The notes under the pieces are model-generated. The model worked only from the letters and a program-made list of their open reading frames with translations, was not told the DNA's origin and did not search any database. A stretch of 44,560 nt of DNA from Vibrio caribbeanicus ATCC BAA-2122 (GTDB taxonomy: Bacteria > Pseudomonadota > Gammaproteobacteria > Enterobacterales > Vibrionaceae), in the NCBI RefSeq assembly GCF_000165125.1, contig NZ_AEIU01000061.1, positions 1 through 44,560 on the forward strand, in the 5' to 3' direction. Numbering within the stretch: the first letter of the stretch is position 1; each line of letters starts with the position of its first letter. Of the stretch, positions 27,763 through 37,167 are shown piece after piece. A program made the position numbers and the translations under genes.

Positions 27763-30700
27763 CTAGCCATAATCGCACTCAGTTTCTAATTCGACCAAAG
27801 GTTTAGGCCTGCCTATTGCATACCCCTGAGCATAATCAACACCAATCTCAGAGAGTATGTCCATGACTTGCCTGTTTTCGACAAATTCAGCGACAGTCTT
27901 TTTACCCATCTGCTTTGCAAGTTTGTGGATCGAACGTACCATTAATTGGTCAACGTCATTGGTATCCATATCCCGAACAAAAATACCATCAATTTTAACG
28001 ATATCAACGGGTAGGGTTTTGAGATAGCCAAACGAAGACAAACCTGAACCAAAATCATCCAAGGCAAACGAGCACCCAAGTGCTCTTAGTCTTTGAAATA
28101 GTTGATGTGCTCTATCGCTATTGCTGATCGCTGCTGTCTCTGTAACTTCAAAGCAGATTTTTTCGCACGGTATCGAGGTATGCGTCAGCTTATCAACCAG
28201 AAATTCAATAAACTGTTGGTTACCAATCGAATGGCCAGATAAGTTAATTGAGCACAGTGTTAGTTTCTCTACTAAGGCCGCATGAGCTTCTAGCCAGTTT
28301 ACTGCCTTGTTTACCACCTCTTTATCTAGTAAATGTGCGATATTGTAACGCTCCGTCGCTGGCATAAATATGCTCGGAGAAAGGTATTCTCCTTGTGCAT
28401 TTCTAAGTCGAGCCAATATCTCAAAGTAGAGCCCATCGCCCTTTGTGGATAGAGATTGAATGCGTTGAGCGAATAGTTCAACTCTTTGGTTTGCGATGGC
28501 GTTATTAACCAGCGCCACACTTTCCATCTGCTCTTCTCGGCGCCTAAGTTCTCTATCACCATAGCAATATAGACTAAAACGCCCTCTACCCTCGTCTTTC
28601 GCCACTTGGCAAGCCGTATCAGCCTGTGCATGCACCATTTGTGGAGAGTCTGCGGTATGATCAATCAATCTTATCCCTATGGAGCAACGGAGGTGGCATT
28701 GAATACCTTGCCAAACAAAAGGAGTTTGACCGAGTGAGTCGATAATTAAGTTCGCAATCTTTTTGGCGTCCGGAGCAGAGCAGTCTTTCAGGAGGATCGC
28801 AAACTCATCTCCTCCCATACGTGCTAATGTGGCACTTTTGGGAAGCACTTGATAAAGGAGATCAGAACAAAAAACGATCGCTGCATCTCCAGCTTCATGT
28901 CCCGCCGTGTCATTAAGTATCTTCAATTGATCAAGATCCAAATACAGCATCGCATGAACTCGAGTACAAGCTGCCACTTCTTTTAACGCCTCATCAAGTA
29001 ACTTTTCAAAGTAGTTGCGCCCATACGTACCCGTAAGTACGTCATGCTGTGCCTGATACTGTAATTGCTCGGACAGATGTTTTGTCTCTGTGATATCCTC
29101 ACCGACAATCAGTAGATGACCGGTTTCTATCAAAGGCTTTATGTTTTCACGTATCCATAAAATATGCCCATCTGAGTGACGATATTCCACTTCTCTGCGC
29201 CAAACGCCAGTCATTGAACCACTGGGTTGAAGCAATACTTGGCGGGGCAAAAGCGTATCCTCTTGAACATAAAATTGATTCAATTTATGACCGAGAATGC
29301 TATCTAGCCGATAACCAAGTAACTGCTCTGCAAACTGATTTACTTGTTGAATACGATCACGATCATCGAGTGTGACCATCATAACTGGCTGCTTATCGTA
29401 GTAATGGCTGAGGTTTGCCTCTCGTTGATACAAACGCTCCTCTGTGATCTTTCTTGAGGTGATATCACGTGCTTCTAATAGACACTGACGGTGATGATTA
29501 AGTAAATAAAAGTTTTTAAGACTTATTTCGAGTACCAGAGCGCCTTGCTCGGCGTGCCAAAATTCTGCTTCAAATTGATAGGCAATCTCGTCGGTATCAC
29601 GACTGAGAAAGTGTCTTAGATGTTGTGCAAATGAATCATCCCAGTTGGGGTGCTCCCACAAAGGAAGTTCTGGATTCACATGCTGAGAATAGATCAAATC
29701 ATTAAGTTTTCTGTTGGTTGAAACCACGCACCCCTGATGATTAAGCACGCCAATAAATTGGTAACTTTGATCAAATACTAATTCAAGCAGTGTTTGGCTT
29801 TCTCGGTTAAGAAGTTCACTTTTCCTAATCCGATTAAGATAATAAAACAGAATTAGGATAACCACGGTAAAAAAAGTAGCCAAACTGGTGGCCAATTTTA
29901 ATTCTCTTTCATATCGCTGAGAAAAGGGCAAAGGTCGATTAAAAATAAAGGATGAGAGTTCCTCTTCGATACCCAACCCCCATTTCATTATCGCTTGATA
30001 ATCCAGTTTAAGCTCTGGCAAACCTTTTTCAACACTGGGTAAAGAGTCTCTTGGGTTATTTAAAACCTCGAGTAATACTCTCGCTGTCTGTTGACCATGC
30101 TGCCGGCCGCTATAAATAACTCCCCCCACAGTTCCGTAACCTAAACCGAGATCATGCACAATATATAAGGGGGCTTTTGTCACTTGGTTTATCCGTACCC
30201 AGTCTTGGTGTTTGCCGACCAAAAGTCCTTGACGGTCTCTGGTATAGAGCCAAAATAAAACACTAGACTTTTGATTCAGCCCTTCAAGAAATTCAATAAG
30301 TTGGTTGATATCATTAGGAATAAACGAAACCAGTTTATTTTGATATTCAGGATTATCGACCAGAAAACGCCCAACCTGCGAACGCACTGCTGCACCTGAA
30401 TTCGAATGATCACTGATCATATAGATTGATTCAACCGAAGGTTGTAATCGTTCTATAAGCGCTATATTTCCTTTTATATCGTGCTCTTCAATCACACCTG
30501 TTGCATTTATACGATCGTGTAAATAAGGTTGATAATCGTTAATACCACCAAAAATTATCGGAGTGGTCCCAACCACATCCGATAGGTGATTCATAAGCAT
30601 TAATGCATTATTATCGCTGACGACGATCGCCCTATACTGTTCTTGTAAAAACCGAGTTTTGTAGAGCTGGATCAACTGTTCAAAGTATGCTTTATCTTGG

Positions 30701-30900
30701 AAACGCTTTGTATCTAGATACAACACTCTTGTAGAAATGTTCGTATCCTCAATCTCTTGGGAGAAACCAAATTGAAAATCGTCAGTCCAGAAAAATCCTT
30801 GATGGTAAGAGTGTATTACCAACACCTCTTGCTCGGTGGCCCTGACTGATAGAGTGACAATAAGGCCGAACAGCAAGCAGCAAAATCGCACGACAACCAT
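27763..30900 (-). CDS. Membrane-bound GGDEF-EAL protein with periplasmic ABC-type binding domain
   Basis: 1045 residues. In order: signal peptide (1 to about 21); periplasmic domain resembling the ABC substrate-binding (type 1 periplasmic) fold (about 25-320); membrane helix (about 340-362); two PAS domains (about 370-480 and 490-610); GGDEF domain with intact GGDEF at about 695; EAL domain from about 800. EAL catalytic residues look intact: EIL (about 826), NLS, EVTE, DDFGSG, KIDG, AEFVE and Q in YAQGYAIGRP. No RxxD inhibitory site precedes GGDEF. It should make and/or degrade cyclic-di-GMP in response to a periplasmic ligand. Ligand and net activity are unknown. Divergent from asnC. Confidence 0.93.
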   Translation of the reverse strand: MVVVRFCCLLFGLIVTLSVRATEQEVLVIHSYHQGFFWTDDFQFGFSQEIEDTNISTRVLYLDTKRFQDKAYFEQLIQLYKTRFLQEQYRAIVVSDNNALMLMNHLSDVVGTTPIIFGGINDYQPYLHDRINATGVIEEHDIKGNIALIERLQPSVESIYMISDHSNSGAAVRSQVGRFLVDNPEYQNKLVSFIPNDINQLIEFLEGLNQKSSVLFWLYTRDRQGLLVGKHQDWVRINQVTKAPLYIVHDLGLGYGTVGGVIYSGRQHGQQTARVLLEVLNNPRDSLPSVEKGLPELKLDYQAIMKWGLGIEEELSSFIFNRPLPFSQRYERELKLATSLATFFTVVILILFYYLNRIRKSELLNRESQTLLELVFDQSYQFIGVLNHQGCVVSTNRKLNDLIYSQHVNPELPLWEHPNWDDSFAQHLRHFLSRDTDEIAYQFEAEFWHAEQGALVLEISLKNFYLLNHHRQCLLEARDITSRKITEERLYQREANLSHYYDKQPVMMVTLDDRDRIQQVNQFAEQLLGYRLDSILGHKLNQFYVQEDTLLPRQVLLQPSGSMTGVWRREVEYRHSDGHILWIRENIKPLIETGHLLIVGEDITETKHLSEQLQYQAQHDVLTGTYGRNYFEKLLDEALKEVAACTRVHAMLYLDLDQLKILNDTAGHEAGDAAIVFCSDLLYQVLPKSATLARMGGDEFAILLKDCSAPDAKKIANLIIDSLGQTPFVWQGIQCHLRCSIGIRLIDHTADSPQMVHAQADTACQVAKDEGRGRFSLYCYGDRELRRREEQMESVALVNNAIANQRVELFAQRIQSLSTKGDGLYFEILARLRNAQGEYLSPSIFMPATERYNIAHLLDKEVVNKAVNWLEAHAALVEKLTLCSINLSGHSIGNQQFIEFLVDKLTHTSIPCEKICFEVTETAAISNSDRAHQLFQRLRALGCSFALDDFGSGLSSFGYLKTLPVDIVKIDGIFVRDMDTNDVDQLMVRSIHKLAKQMGKKTVAEFVENRQVMDILSEIGVDYAQGYAIGRPKPLVELETECDYG

Positions 30901-30991
30901 CTCTTTATTATGATTAAATATCCACCATTATATCACTGATAATCATAACAAATAGAAAAATCATTTACCTGATAAATTAGGAACTTGCCCG

Positions 30992-31456
30992 ATGCACACT
31001 CAAATACCCAAGCTAGATGAGCTCGATAAAGCCATCTTAAAGACGCTCATGGAAGACGCAAGGACGCCCTATGCGGAAATGGCAAAACTGTTTGCCGTTA
31101 GTCCTGCCACCATTCATGTCAGAATAGAAAAAATGAAATCTGCATCAATTATCCGACGAACAGAAGTCATCGTTGACACTAAAAAGCTCGGTTATGACGT
31201 TTGTTGTTTTATTGGAATCAACCTCAATGCAGCGCGGGACTATCACTCTGCACTAGAAAAGCTCAATGCACTTGATGAAGTGGTAGAGGCTTACTACACA
31301 ACCGGAGCTTACAATATTTTTGTTAAGCTTATGTGCCGTTCAATAGAAGAACTACAGCACGTATTAATAGATAAGCTCCAGGCAATAGATGAAGTGCAAT
31401 CGACGGAGACATTGATCTCATTGCAAAATCCTATAAAACGCAATGTTAACCCGTAG
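30992..31456 (+). CDS. asnC: Transcriptional regulator AsnC
   Basis: 154 residues, Lrp/AsnC family. N-terminal helix-turn-helix (about 8-50: LDKAILKTLMEDARTPYAEM, VSPATIHVRIEKM) and C-terminal RAM effector domain with AYYTTGAYNIFVKLMCRSI and QSTETLISLQNP. Close similarity to E. coli AsnC throughout, whose known role is asparagine-responsive control of asnA. No asnA gene lies in this window. AGGA lies about 9 nt before the ATG. Confidence 0.95.
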   Translation: MHTQIPKLDELDKAILKTLMEDARTPYAEMAKLFAVSPATIHVRIEKMKSASIIRRTEVIVDTKKLGYDVCCFIGINLNAARDYHSALEKLNALDEVVEAYYTTGAYNIFVKLMCRSIEELQHVLIDKLQAIDEVQSTETLISLQNPIKRNVNP

Positions 31457-31494
31457 CCGGTCACGTTCGCACTTCAAAAAAAGGGGGGGCAAAC

Positions 31495-31779
31495 TTATTT
31501 GGAGGAGAGATAAGATTTCAGCTCATCAACAGAAATGCCTTGGTCTGCAATCTGCTTAGCTAAGTTCTCTACCTGTTCATCTTTACGCGATTCTATCACT
31601 TGCTGAAACTGATAGACCATATCACGAAGTACCGGGACAGGAACCTGCTTGGCTGCACTTTGTATACGCTCGGCACTCTGATTACCTAGCTCATTGAGTA
31701 ACTTGCCAAACATTATCTTTTCTGGAGATTCATCCAATTGCTCTAAAACACGAGCCATCTCGTAGGTTGTCATTGACAT
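31495..31779 (-). CDS. Small helical protein of unknown function
   Basis: 94 residues; not recognised. The protein appears wholly alpha-helical and soluble, with MTTYEMARVLEQLDESPEKIMFGKLL, a central AAKQVPVPVLRDMVYQFQQVIESR and a C-terminal GISVDELKSYLSSK that resembles short helix-turn motifs but gives no firm family. The ATG at 31779 is followed by a second in-frame ATG at 31773; neither has a strong ribosome site. It is convergent with asnC. Codon use resembles its neighbours, so I think it is real. Confidence 0.75.
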   Translation of the reverse strand: MSMTTYEMARVLEQLDESPEKIMFGKLLNELGNQSAERIQSAAKQVPVPVLRDMVYQFQQVIESRKDEQVENLAKQIADQGISVDELKSYLSSK

Positions 31780-31854
31780 GGTTGTGAACTATCCACAGCT
31801 TCTCATTATTTGAAGCTCAAATATACATCGTTCTGAGTTATTATCAAGAAGTCT

Positions 31855-33051
31855 TTAAGTCTGTAGGCTCCGTAAATACCACGTCTGCCCAGTTTTAGAT
31901 AGTAAGATGAACAGCGCTGGTCCTGTCATGAACATGATTGTAGCGATAAGAAACTGGGGCTCAATGATAACGCTTTGCATCATCCAAACAAGAAATCCAG
32001 AGCCACTCATTTGCAGCAAGCCTAGCATAGCCGCTGCGGTACCGGCTTTATCACCAAACGGCTCTAAAGCTTTTCCTGCCGCTGCCCCTAAAATCGAAGC
32101 AAAACCAACTGAAGAAACAAAGATCGGCACCATAAAGCGAATCGGAGTCGTCCCGTCGTATAACGCCAACAACATCACGCCCGCGACGAGTAGTGTCACC
32201 ACACCTAAGACCAGTACAAAGCGTACACCACACCAATCCATCAGTCTTGGCACAAATAGGCAGGCTAGAATATTCACTATCGCATTGATTGCAAACCAAT
32301 TAGTAAAATTACCCATCGAAATTCCCATGTCACCCATAAGAACAAAAGGCGCACAAGTTACGTAGGCCAGGACAACGGCCATCGCCATTTGACACAAAAT
32401 AGCATGGAATAGAAACATAGGATTTCGAATAACATCCCAATATCGTTGGAATTTAAACACTGGCGCTTTCGATAAGCAAGGAGCCGTTTCCTTCATGTAG
32501 AGCCATAGAAAGCTCCACACAGAGACAGCAAAGATGGTCATAAAACAGAAGTTAGCTCTCCAACCAAAAGTCTGCGTCAGCCAACTGCCCAAGATAGGAG
32601 CAAGAGCTGGAATAAAGCAGATAGCTCCATTTAGGTAGCTAATTATACGACCACTTTTTTGTGGTCCAAATAGATCGCGAACTGTTGCGAAAGCAGCGAC
32701 AGAAGTCGCACACGCTCCTAAGCCTTGAGTTAAGCGAGACAACAACATTAATTCCATGCTTTGAGCACTCCACGCCAATAAAGCACTCATCGCATAGATG
32801 CCTACCCCTGCTATCGCAACAGCCCTACGACCATATTTATCTGCTAAAGGTCCTGCAAATATCTGACCTATACCCATGGAAAAAAGAAAGAGAGAAATAG
32901 TACTCTTTGCTAATGACTGTTCCACGTGAAACGTTTCCGAGATCAAAGACAATGCGGGCAAATATATATCAATTGCAAGTGGACTGAATAAAACAAGTAA
33001 AACTAACAAAATGAATTGAATTTTACCTGACGAAACTGCTTGACCTTTCAT
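31855..33051 (-). CDS. Bcr/CflA-type multidrug efflux MFS transporter
   Basis: 398 residues, twelve membrane helices. Family marks: the first helix LVLFSPLAIDIYLPALSLI with the conserved D-x-Y-L-P signature, the MFS loop GPLADKYGRRAV, and LTQGLGACATSVAAFATVRDLF (motif C region of drug-proton antiporters). The substrate is not predictable. It is divergent from a LysR-type regulator, which probably controls it. A parS-like palindrome (32918-32933) lies inside its coding sequence. Confidence 0.92.
   Translation of the reverse strand: MKGQAVSSGKIQFILLVLLVLFSPLAIDIYLPALSLISETFHVEQSLAKSTISLFLFSMGIGQIFAGPLADKYGRRAVAIAGVGIYAMSALLAWSAQSMELMLLSRLTQGLGACATSVAAFATVRDLFGPQKSGRIISYLNGAICFIPALAPILGSWLTQTFGWRANFCFMTIFAVSVWSFLWLYMKETAPCLSKAPVFKFQRYWDVIRNPMFLFHAILCQMAMAVVLAYVTCAPFVLMGDMGISMGNFTNWFAINAIVNILACLFVPRLMDWCGVRFVLVLGVVTLLVAGVMLLALYDGTTPIRFMVPIFVSSVGFASILGAAAGKALEPFGDKAGTAAAMLGLLQMSGSGFLVWMMQSVIIEPQFLIATIMFMTGPALFILLSKTGQTWYLRSLQT
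32918..32933. other. parS-like site (two mismatches)
   Basis: TGTTCCACGTGAAACG compared with the universal ParB site TGTTTCACGTGAAACA. Located inside the MFS transporter gene, where it encodes part of Thr-Phe-His-Val-Glu-Gln. It belongs to the cluster of four such sites in 32.9-39.8 kb. Confidence 0.65.
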
Positions 33052-33104
33052 ACTGATATATTTGCGACCTAAAATGGTGAAAACGTGTTAATACTAATCT
33101 AGAA

Positions 33105-33147
33105 TAGATATTCCTCAAAATGACATATAGTCATTACAACTATTCCT
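33105..33147. promoter_or_regulatory. Candidate operator between the divergent MFS and LysR genes
   Basis: Perfect inverted repeat ATGAC-ATATA-GTCAT (33120-33134), flanked by two direct copies of TATTCCT. It lies in the 106-bp intergenic space, where a LysR-type regulator would be expected to bind. No promoter hexamers could be fixed with certainty. Confidence 0.45.
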
Positions 33148-33157
33148 GAAACGAAAA

Positions 33158-34126
33158 ATGAAAATAGAAAAACTTGCACGTCTTGATCTCAACCTTCTGG
33201 TTTCTCTGCGCATCTTAATTGAGGAGCAGAATGTAACTCGTGCAGCACAGCGTTTATGCCTTAGTCAGTCCGCAGTAAGTAAAAACTTGGCAAAACTTAG
33301 AGTTCAATTTGATGACCCCCTACTTATCCGCCATGCCTACGGCCTAAAACCTACCCCTAAAGCTCTATTTTTAAAACCAAAGCTAGAAAAGCTTATTAAT
33401 CAATTAGAACAACTGACCCAACCAGAATGCTTTGATCCGATAACCAGCGACTATCGATATCAAATAGCCACGGTTGAAAGTGTTTATCCACTGATACTAC
33501 CGCATTTTTTACCAGAAATTTTTAACCGAGCGCCTGGCGTCACGATCAGTACGCATTCCTGGAACAGTGATACATTCCATCTATTACAGCGCGGCGAGCT
33601 TGATCTTGGTATTACGGGTAAAGATATTGATATTAACGATGCCAAACTGACTATGTTGCCTCCCAATGATATTTGCGAACAAGAGATCTATCGGGATCAA
33701 CACATGTGTCTCATGCGAAGAGACCATCCTTCATTATCTAGCGAATGGGATCTAAAAAATTACCTCTCACAGAGACACGTTCAAGTTAGATGTGATGGAA
33801 ACGATCGCTGGTTGCTCGATTATCGTTTGGCGGATATTGCGGAGGAACGTGACATAGCCATAACTGTTCCCGACTTTAACAGCGCCGCAAGTCTCTGTTC
33901 TTATACAGATTTGGTTTTTACCGCACCAAGGCATTTTTTACGCCTGGTCGCTGTACAATTAGATCTTGTCGTTGTGCCCTTACCGATTGATTTTCCACCG
34001 ATGGCATACACATTGTTTTGGCATAAAGATAGAGAAAAAGACCCTGCATTAGTTTGGTTGAGAAAAATTATCGAAAATAGAACCACTTCATTAAGAGAAT
34101 TTGCAGGTATAAACCAAAAAGAGTAG
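33158..34126 (+). CDS. LysR-family transcriptional regulator
   Basis: 322 residues. The N-terminal winged helix-turn-helix is LDLNLLVSLRILIEEQNVTR, AAQRLCLSQSAVSKNLAKLR and FDDPLLIRHAYGLKPTPKA (about 7-70), followed by a periplasmic-binding-like effector domain (about 90-300). The style of the linker resembles NodD/LeuO/ToxR-activator-type LysR proteins. The effector is unknown. Divergent to the MFS pump, which suggests it controls that gene and itself. Confidence 0.92.
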   Translation: MKIEKLARLDLNLLVSLRILIEEQNVTRAAQRLCLSQSAVSKNLAKLRVQFDDPLLIRHAYGLKPTPKALFLKPKLEKLINQLEQLTQPECFDPITSDYRYQIATVESVYPLILPHFLPEIFNRAPGVTISTHSWNSDTFHLLQRGELDLGITGKDIDINDAKLTMLPPNDICEQEIYRDQHMCLMRRDHPSLSSEWDLKNYLSQRHVQVRCDGNDRWLLDYRLADIAEERDIAITVPDFNSAASLCSYTDLVFTAPRHFLRLVAVQLDLVVVPLPIDFPPMAYTLFWHKDREKDPALVWLRKIIENRTTSLREFAGINQKE

Positions 34127-34190
34127 CTTAGTTGCAACATGATCGGTGGCGAAATCGTAGTTTGATATAAATGAAAAAGGACGAATTTTA

Positions 34191-35978
34191 ATGTTAACAA
34201 CCACGGAACAACGTCTAAACGCAATTAGACAATGGCTAGAAAAAGAAAACATTGATGCTCTGATAATTCCTCATGAAGACGAATACTTGGGTGAATATAT
34301 CCCATTGCACAATGAACGCTTGCATTGGTTAACAGGCTTTACAGGATCAGCAGGTTTAGCCATTGTAACCCAACATAAAGCCGCTATCTTTGTTGATGGC
34401 AGATATACAGTACAAGTCACCAAACAAGTACCTTCTGAACTTTATACTTATTGTCATTTAATCGATGAACCTCCTCTCGATTGGCTCGTGTCACATTTGA
34501 ACTTAGGAGACAACATTGCGATAGACCCTAAAGTACACAGCGCCTCATGGGTCGAAAACGCGCAACTCCGCCTTAATGGTAAATTGAATTTACGCCTTCT
34601 TGAAACGAATCCTATTGACCTTCTTTGGCATGACCGTCCCACACCACAAATGTCTGACGTACGTTTGATGCCAATTGATAGTGTCGGAGAAGAGAGCGCC
34701 AACAAACGACAACGTATTGCGGATCTGGTCCGGGGAAAAGGTGCTAATAGTGCCGTTATTACAGCCCTAGACTCAATTTGTTGGCTTTTAAACATACGTG
34801 GCCTCGATGTCTCTAGACTTCCTGTTTTACTTTCCCACGCTATTGTTCATTCGAATGGCACACTAGAATTCTTTATTGATCCTAAGAGACTGCCTAAAGA
34901 TTTTTCAAGCCATGTTGGAGACGGTGTTTCCATTCATACCCCAGAGATGCTCCGTGTCCGATTGGAAGAGCTCGTTGGTTCAGTGGTATTGGTTGATCCA
35001 AATACATCAAATGCTTGGAATAAGTTGGTTTTACAAAATATTGGTGCACAGGTAATTAATAGTGACGATCCGTGTTTAATGCCAAAAGCCAGTAAAAACG
35101 CTACCGAAATTATGGGAATGAAAGCGTGTCATATCCGCGATGGTGTCGCGATGAGTTCATTTTTATGTTGGTTAGACAATGAAGTTCAGCAGGGTCGCCT
35201 CCATGATGAGGCGACGTTAGCAGATAAACTACTTTCATTTAGACAAAAAGACCCCAAGCTAGTAGATCTGAGCTTTGATACCATCTCTGCGGCGGGAAGT
35301 AATGCAGCCATGTGTCATTACAACCATGAAAATCAACCTGCACCCGGCCAACTAGAGATGAACTCTCTCTATCTCGTAGACTCGGGAGGTCAATATCTTG
35401 ATGGTACAACAGACATTACCAGAACGGTCGCTATCGGCATACCGAGCGATGAAATGATCAAGCAATTTACCCTCGCTTTGAAAGGACATATCGCCGTTTC
35501 ACGTGCTCGTTTTCCCACAGGCACAAAAGGTTACCAAATCGATACTTTAGCAAGACAATACTTGTGGTCAGAAGGCTACGACTATGATCACGGAACAGGC
35601 CACGGTGTCGGACATTTTCTCAATGTACATGAAGGACCAGCGAGTATCTCAAAACGACAAATTGATGTTCCACTAACAGAAGGAATGGTTTTGTCCAATG
35701 AGCCTGGTTACTACCGTACTGATGGCTTTGGCATTCGTATCGAGAATCTAGAGCTAGTGGTAAAACAGCCGACGAATGGGGATTTTGACGTTCTCACTTT
35801 CGAATCGTTAACTCGATGTCCGATCGATGTCCGCAATATCGATTTCAACCTTTTGACAGATGAAGAATTAGGTTGGCTTAATAGCTATCATCAAAGAGTA
35901 TGGGATGACCTGAATCTTGAAGTGAGCGATGATGTTAAACCTTGGTTATACAAAACAACTAAAGCTATCTTTCGCTAA
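34191..35978 (+). CDS. M24B aminopeptidase P (Xaa-Pro aminopeptidase), long form
   Basis: 595 residues. Two creatinase-like N-terminal domains (about 1-300, beginning TTTEQRLNAIRQWLEKENID), then the pita-bread M24 catalytic domain (about 310-530) and a C-terminal extension. Metal ligands are visible: Asp in LYLVDSGGQYLDGTTDITRT (two Asp), His in DHGTGHGVGHFLNVHEG, Glu in MVLSNEPGYY, and Glu in GIRIENLELV. The enzyme releases N-terminal residues before proline. AAGGA precedes the ATG. It lies downstream of the LysR gene with 64 bp between them and no terminator seen. Confidence 0.93.
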   Translation: MLTTTEQRLNAIRQWLEKENIDALIIPHEDEYLGEYIPLHNERLHWLTGFTGSAGLAIVTQHKAAIFVDGRYTVQVTKQVPSELYTYCHLIDEPPLDWLVSHLNLGDNIAIDPKVHSASWVENAQLRLNGKLNLRLLETNPIDLLWHDRPTPQMSDVRLMPIDSVGEESANKRQRIADLVRGKGANSAVITALDSICWLLNIRGLDVSRLPVLLSHAIVHSNGTLEFFIDPKRLPKDFSSHVGDGVSIHTPEMLRVRLEELVGSVVLVDPNTSNAWNKLVLQNIGAQVINSDDPCLMPKASKNATEIMGMKACHIRDGVAMSSFLCWLDNEVQQGRLHDEATLADKLLSFRQKDPKLVDLSFDTISAAGSNAAMCHYNHENQPAPGQLEMNSLYLVDSGGQYLDGTTDITRTVAIGIPSDEMIKQFTLALKGHIAVSRARFPTGTKGYQIDTLARQYLWSEGYDYDHGTGHGVGHFLNVHEGPASISKRQIDVPLTEGMVLSNEPGYYRTDGFGIRIENLELVVKQPTNGDFDVLTFESLTRCPIDVRNIDFNLLTDEELGWLNSYHQRVWDDLNLEVSDDVKPWLYKTTKAIFR

Positions 35979-36007
35979 TTATTACTAACGTATGGTTTAA
36001 ATTTAAG

Positions 36008-36040
36008 TGTTTCACGTGGAACATTGTTTCACGTGAAACA
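36008..36040. other. parS: Tandem parS sites (ParB binding)
   Basis: Two adjacent 16-bp palindromes separated by 1 bp: TGTTTCACGTGGAACA (36008-36023, one mismatch) and TGTTTCACGTGAAACA (36025-36040, exact match to the universal parS). They sit in the 67-bp gap between the aminopeptidase and thiH genes. ParB1 loading here would nucleate the origin-segregation complex of chromosome 1. Confidence 0.93.
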
Positions 36041-36045
36041 CTCGT

Positions 36046-37167
36046 TTAATAATGAATACCTGAATATACAGAAGACCAATCTTTCCACATAGGGTCTAGG
36101 CCTCGATTACGGATTACTGCCTCTATATTAGCTGCACTCCTCTCGTCACTTATTTCAAATTGCTCTAACTCAACAAAATCCGAGGCGTAGCCTCCTGGCT
36201 GAGTTTTAGACGCTGCAGAAATTGAGGTAATGCCAAGGGGTAAAGCGTTGTCTCGAAATCGTTCAGACTCTCGTGTTGAAAGTGATAATTCAACCTGAGG
36301 GTTAAACAAGCGATAAGCACAAATCAATTGCACTAATTGTTTATCAGACATAATTGATTTTGGCTGTAACCCCCCTTTGCATGGCCTAAGTCGAGGTAGA
36401 GAGATTGAATAGCGGCTGCGCCAAAAATGTTTTTCTAAATACTCGAGATGCATTGCGACATGGAAGCAATCAGTACGCCAATCCTCTAAACCGATCAGTG
36501 CTCCTAAGCCAATTTTATCAATACCTGCTTGAGCTAGTCTTTCTGGAGTTTGCAGACGAAAGTCGAAATCCGACTTTTTCCCTCTTAAATGGTGCCGCGC
36601 ATAAGTGGTTCGATGATAAGTTTCTTGATATACCATAACAGCATCCAACCCGAGGTTAACCAGTTCTGCGTATTCCTCAGTTAATAGAGGTTGCACTTCC
36701 ATTGCCACATAACTGAATTTACTTTTAACTACAGGTAATACTTGCTTAAAGTAATCAATACCGACTTTAGTATCATGTTCTCCACTCACCAATAGAATGC
36801 TATCAAACTTCATCTTCTTTATCGCATCGAGCTCGGCATTCAATTCAGCAATATTGAGTGTCTTGCGTTTAAGCCTATTTTCCATAGAAAAACCGCAATA
36901 AGTGCAAACATTCGCACAAAGATTGGAAAGATAAAGCGGAATAAAAAGAGAAATCGTATTACCAAATCTATTTCGAGTCAGAGTAAAAGAGCGTTGCGCC
37001 ATTCGTTCAACATACGGCTCAGCTGCCGGTGAAATAAGTGCTTTAAAATCCTCTAAGTCGCAGTATGGTTTAGCAAGCGCACGTTCTACATCTCGATAGG
37101 TCTTAGCGTTGATCGACAGCGTGATATCATACCAATCCAATTGATTGAGATGCTCAACAAAGCTCAT
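36046..37167 (-). CDS. thiH: 2-iminoacetate synthase ThiH
   Basis: 373 residues. Radical-SAM tyrosine lyase that supplies dehydroglycine for the thiazole ring of thiamine. The cluster motif is [11 protein letters not shown] (Cys-x3-Cys-x2-Cys, about residues 85-92); later conserved parts are [31 protein letters not shown] and [14 protein letters not shown]. The start overlaps the thiG stop by 4 bp. It is the last gene of the thi operon; downstream lies the parS pair, with no obvious terminator hairpin. Confidence 0.96.
   Translation of the reverse strand: MSFVEHLNQLDWYDITLSINAKTYRDVERALAKPYCDLEDFKALISPAAEPYVERMAQRSFTLTRNRFGNTISLFIPLYLSNLCANVCTYCGFSMENRLKRKTLNIAELNAELDAIKKMKFDSILLVSGEHDTKVGIDYFKQVLPVVKSKFSYVAMEVQPLLTEEYAELVNLGLDAVMVYQETYHRTTYARHHLRGKKSDFDFRLQTPERLAQAGIDKIGLGALIGLEDWRTDCFHVAMHLEYLEKHFWRSRYSISLPRLRPCKGGLQPKSIMSDKQLVQLICAYRLFNPQVELSLSTRESERFRDNALPLGITSISAASKTQPGGYASDFVELEQFEISDERSAANIEAVIRNRGLDPMWKDWSSVYSGIHY

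Noticed and set aside
31789-31797. DnaA-box-like CTATCCACA next to the 94-residue protein gene
   Set aside because: One mismatch, single and isolated; expected by chance.
35495-35510. Further parS candidate in the aminopeptidase gene (CGTTTCACGTGCTCGT)
   Set aside because: Only one half of the palindrome is present; the right arm does not match.
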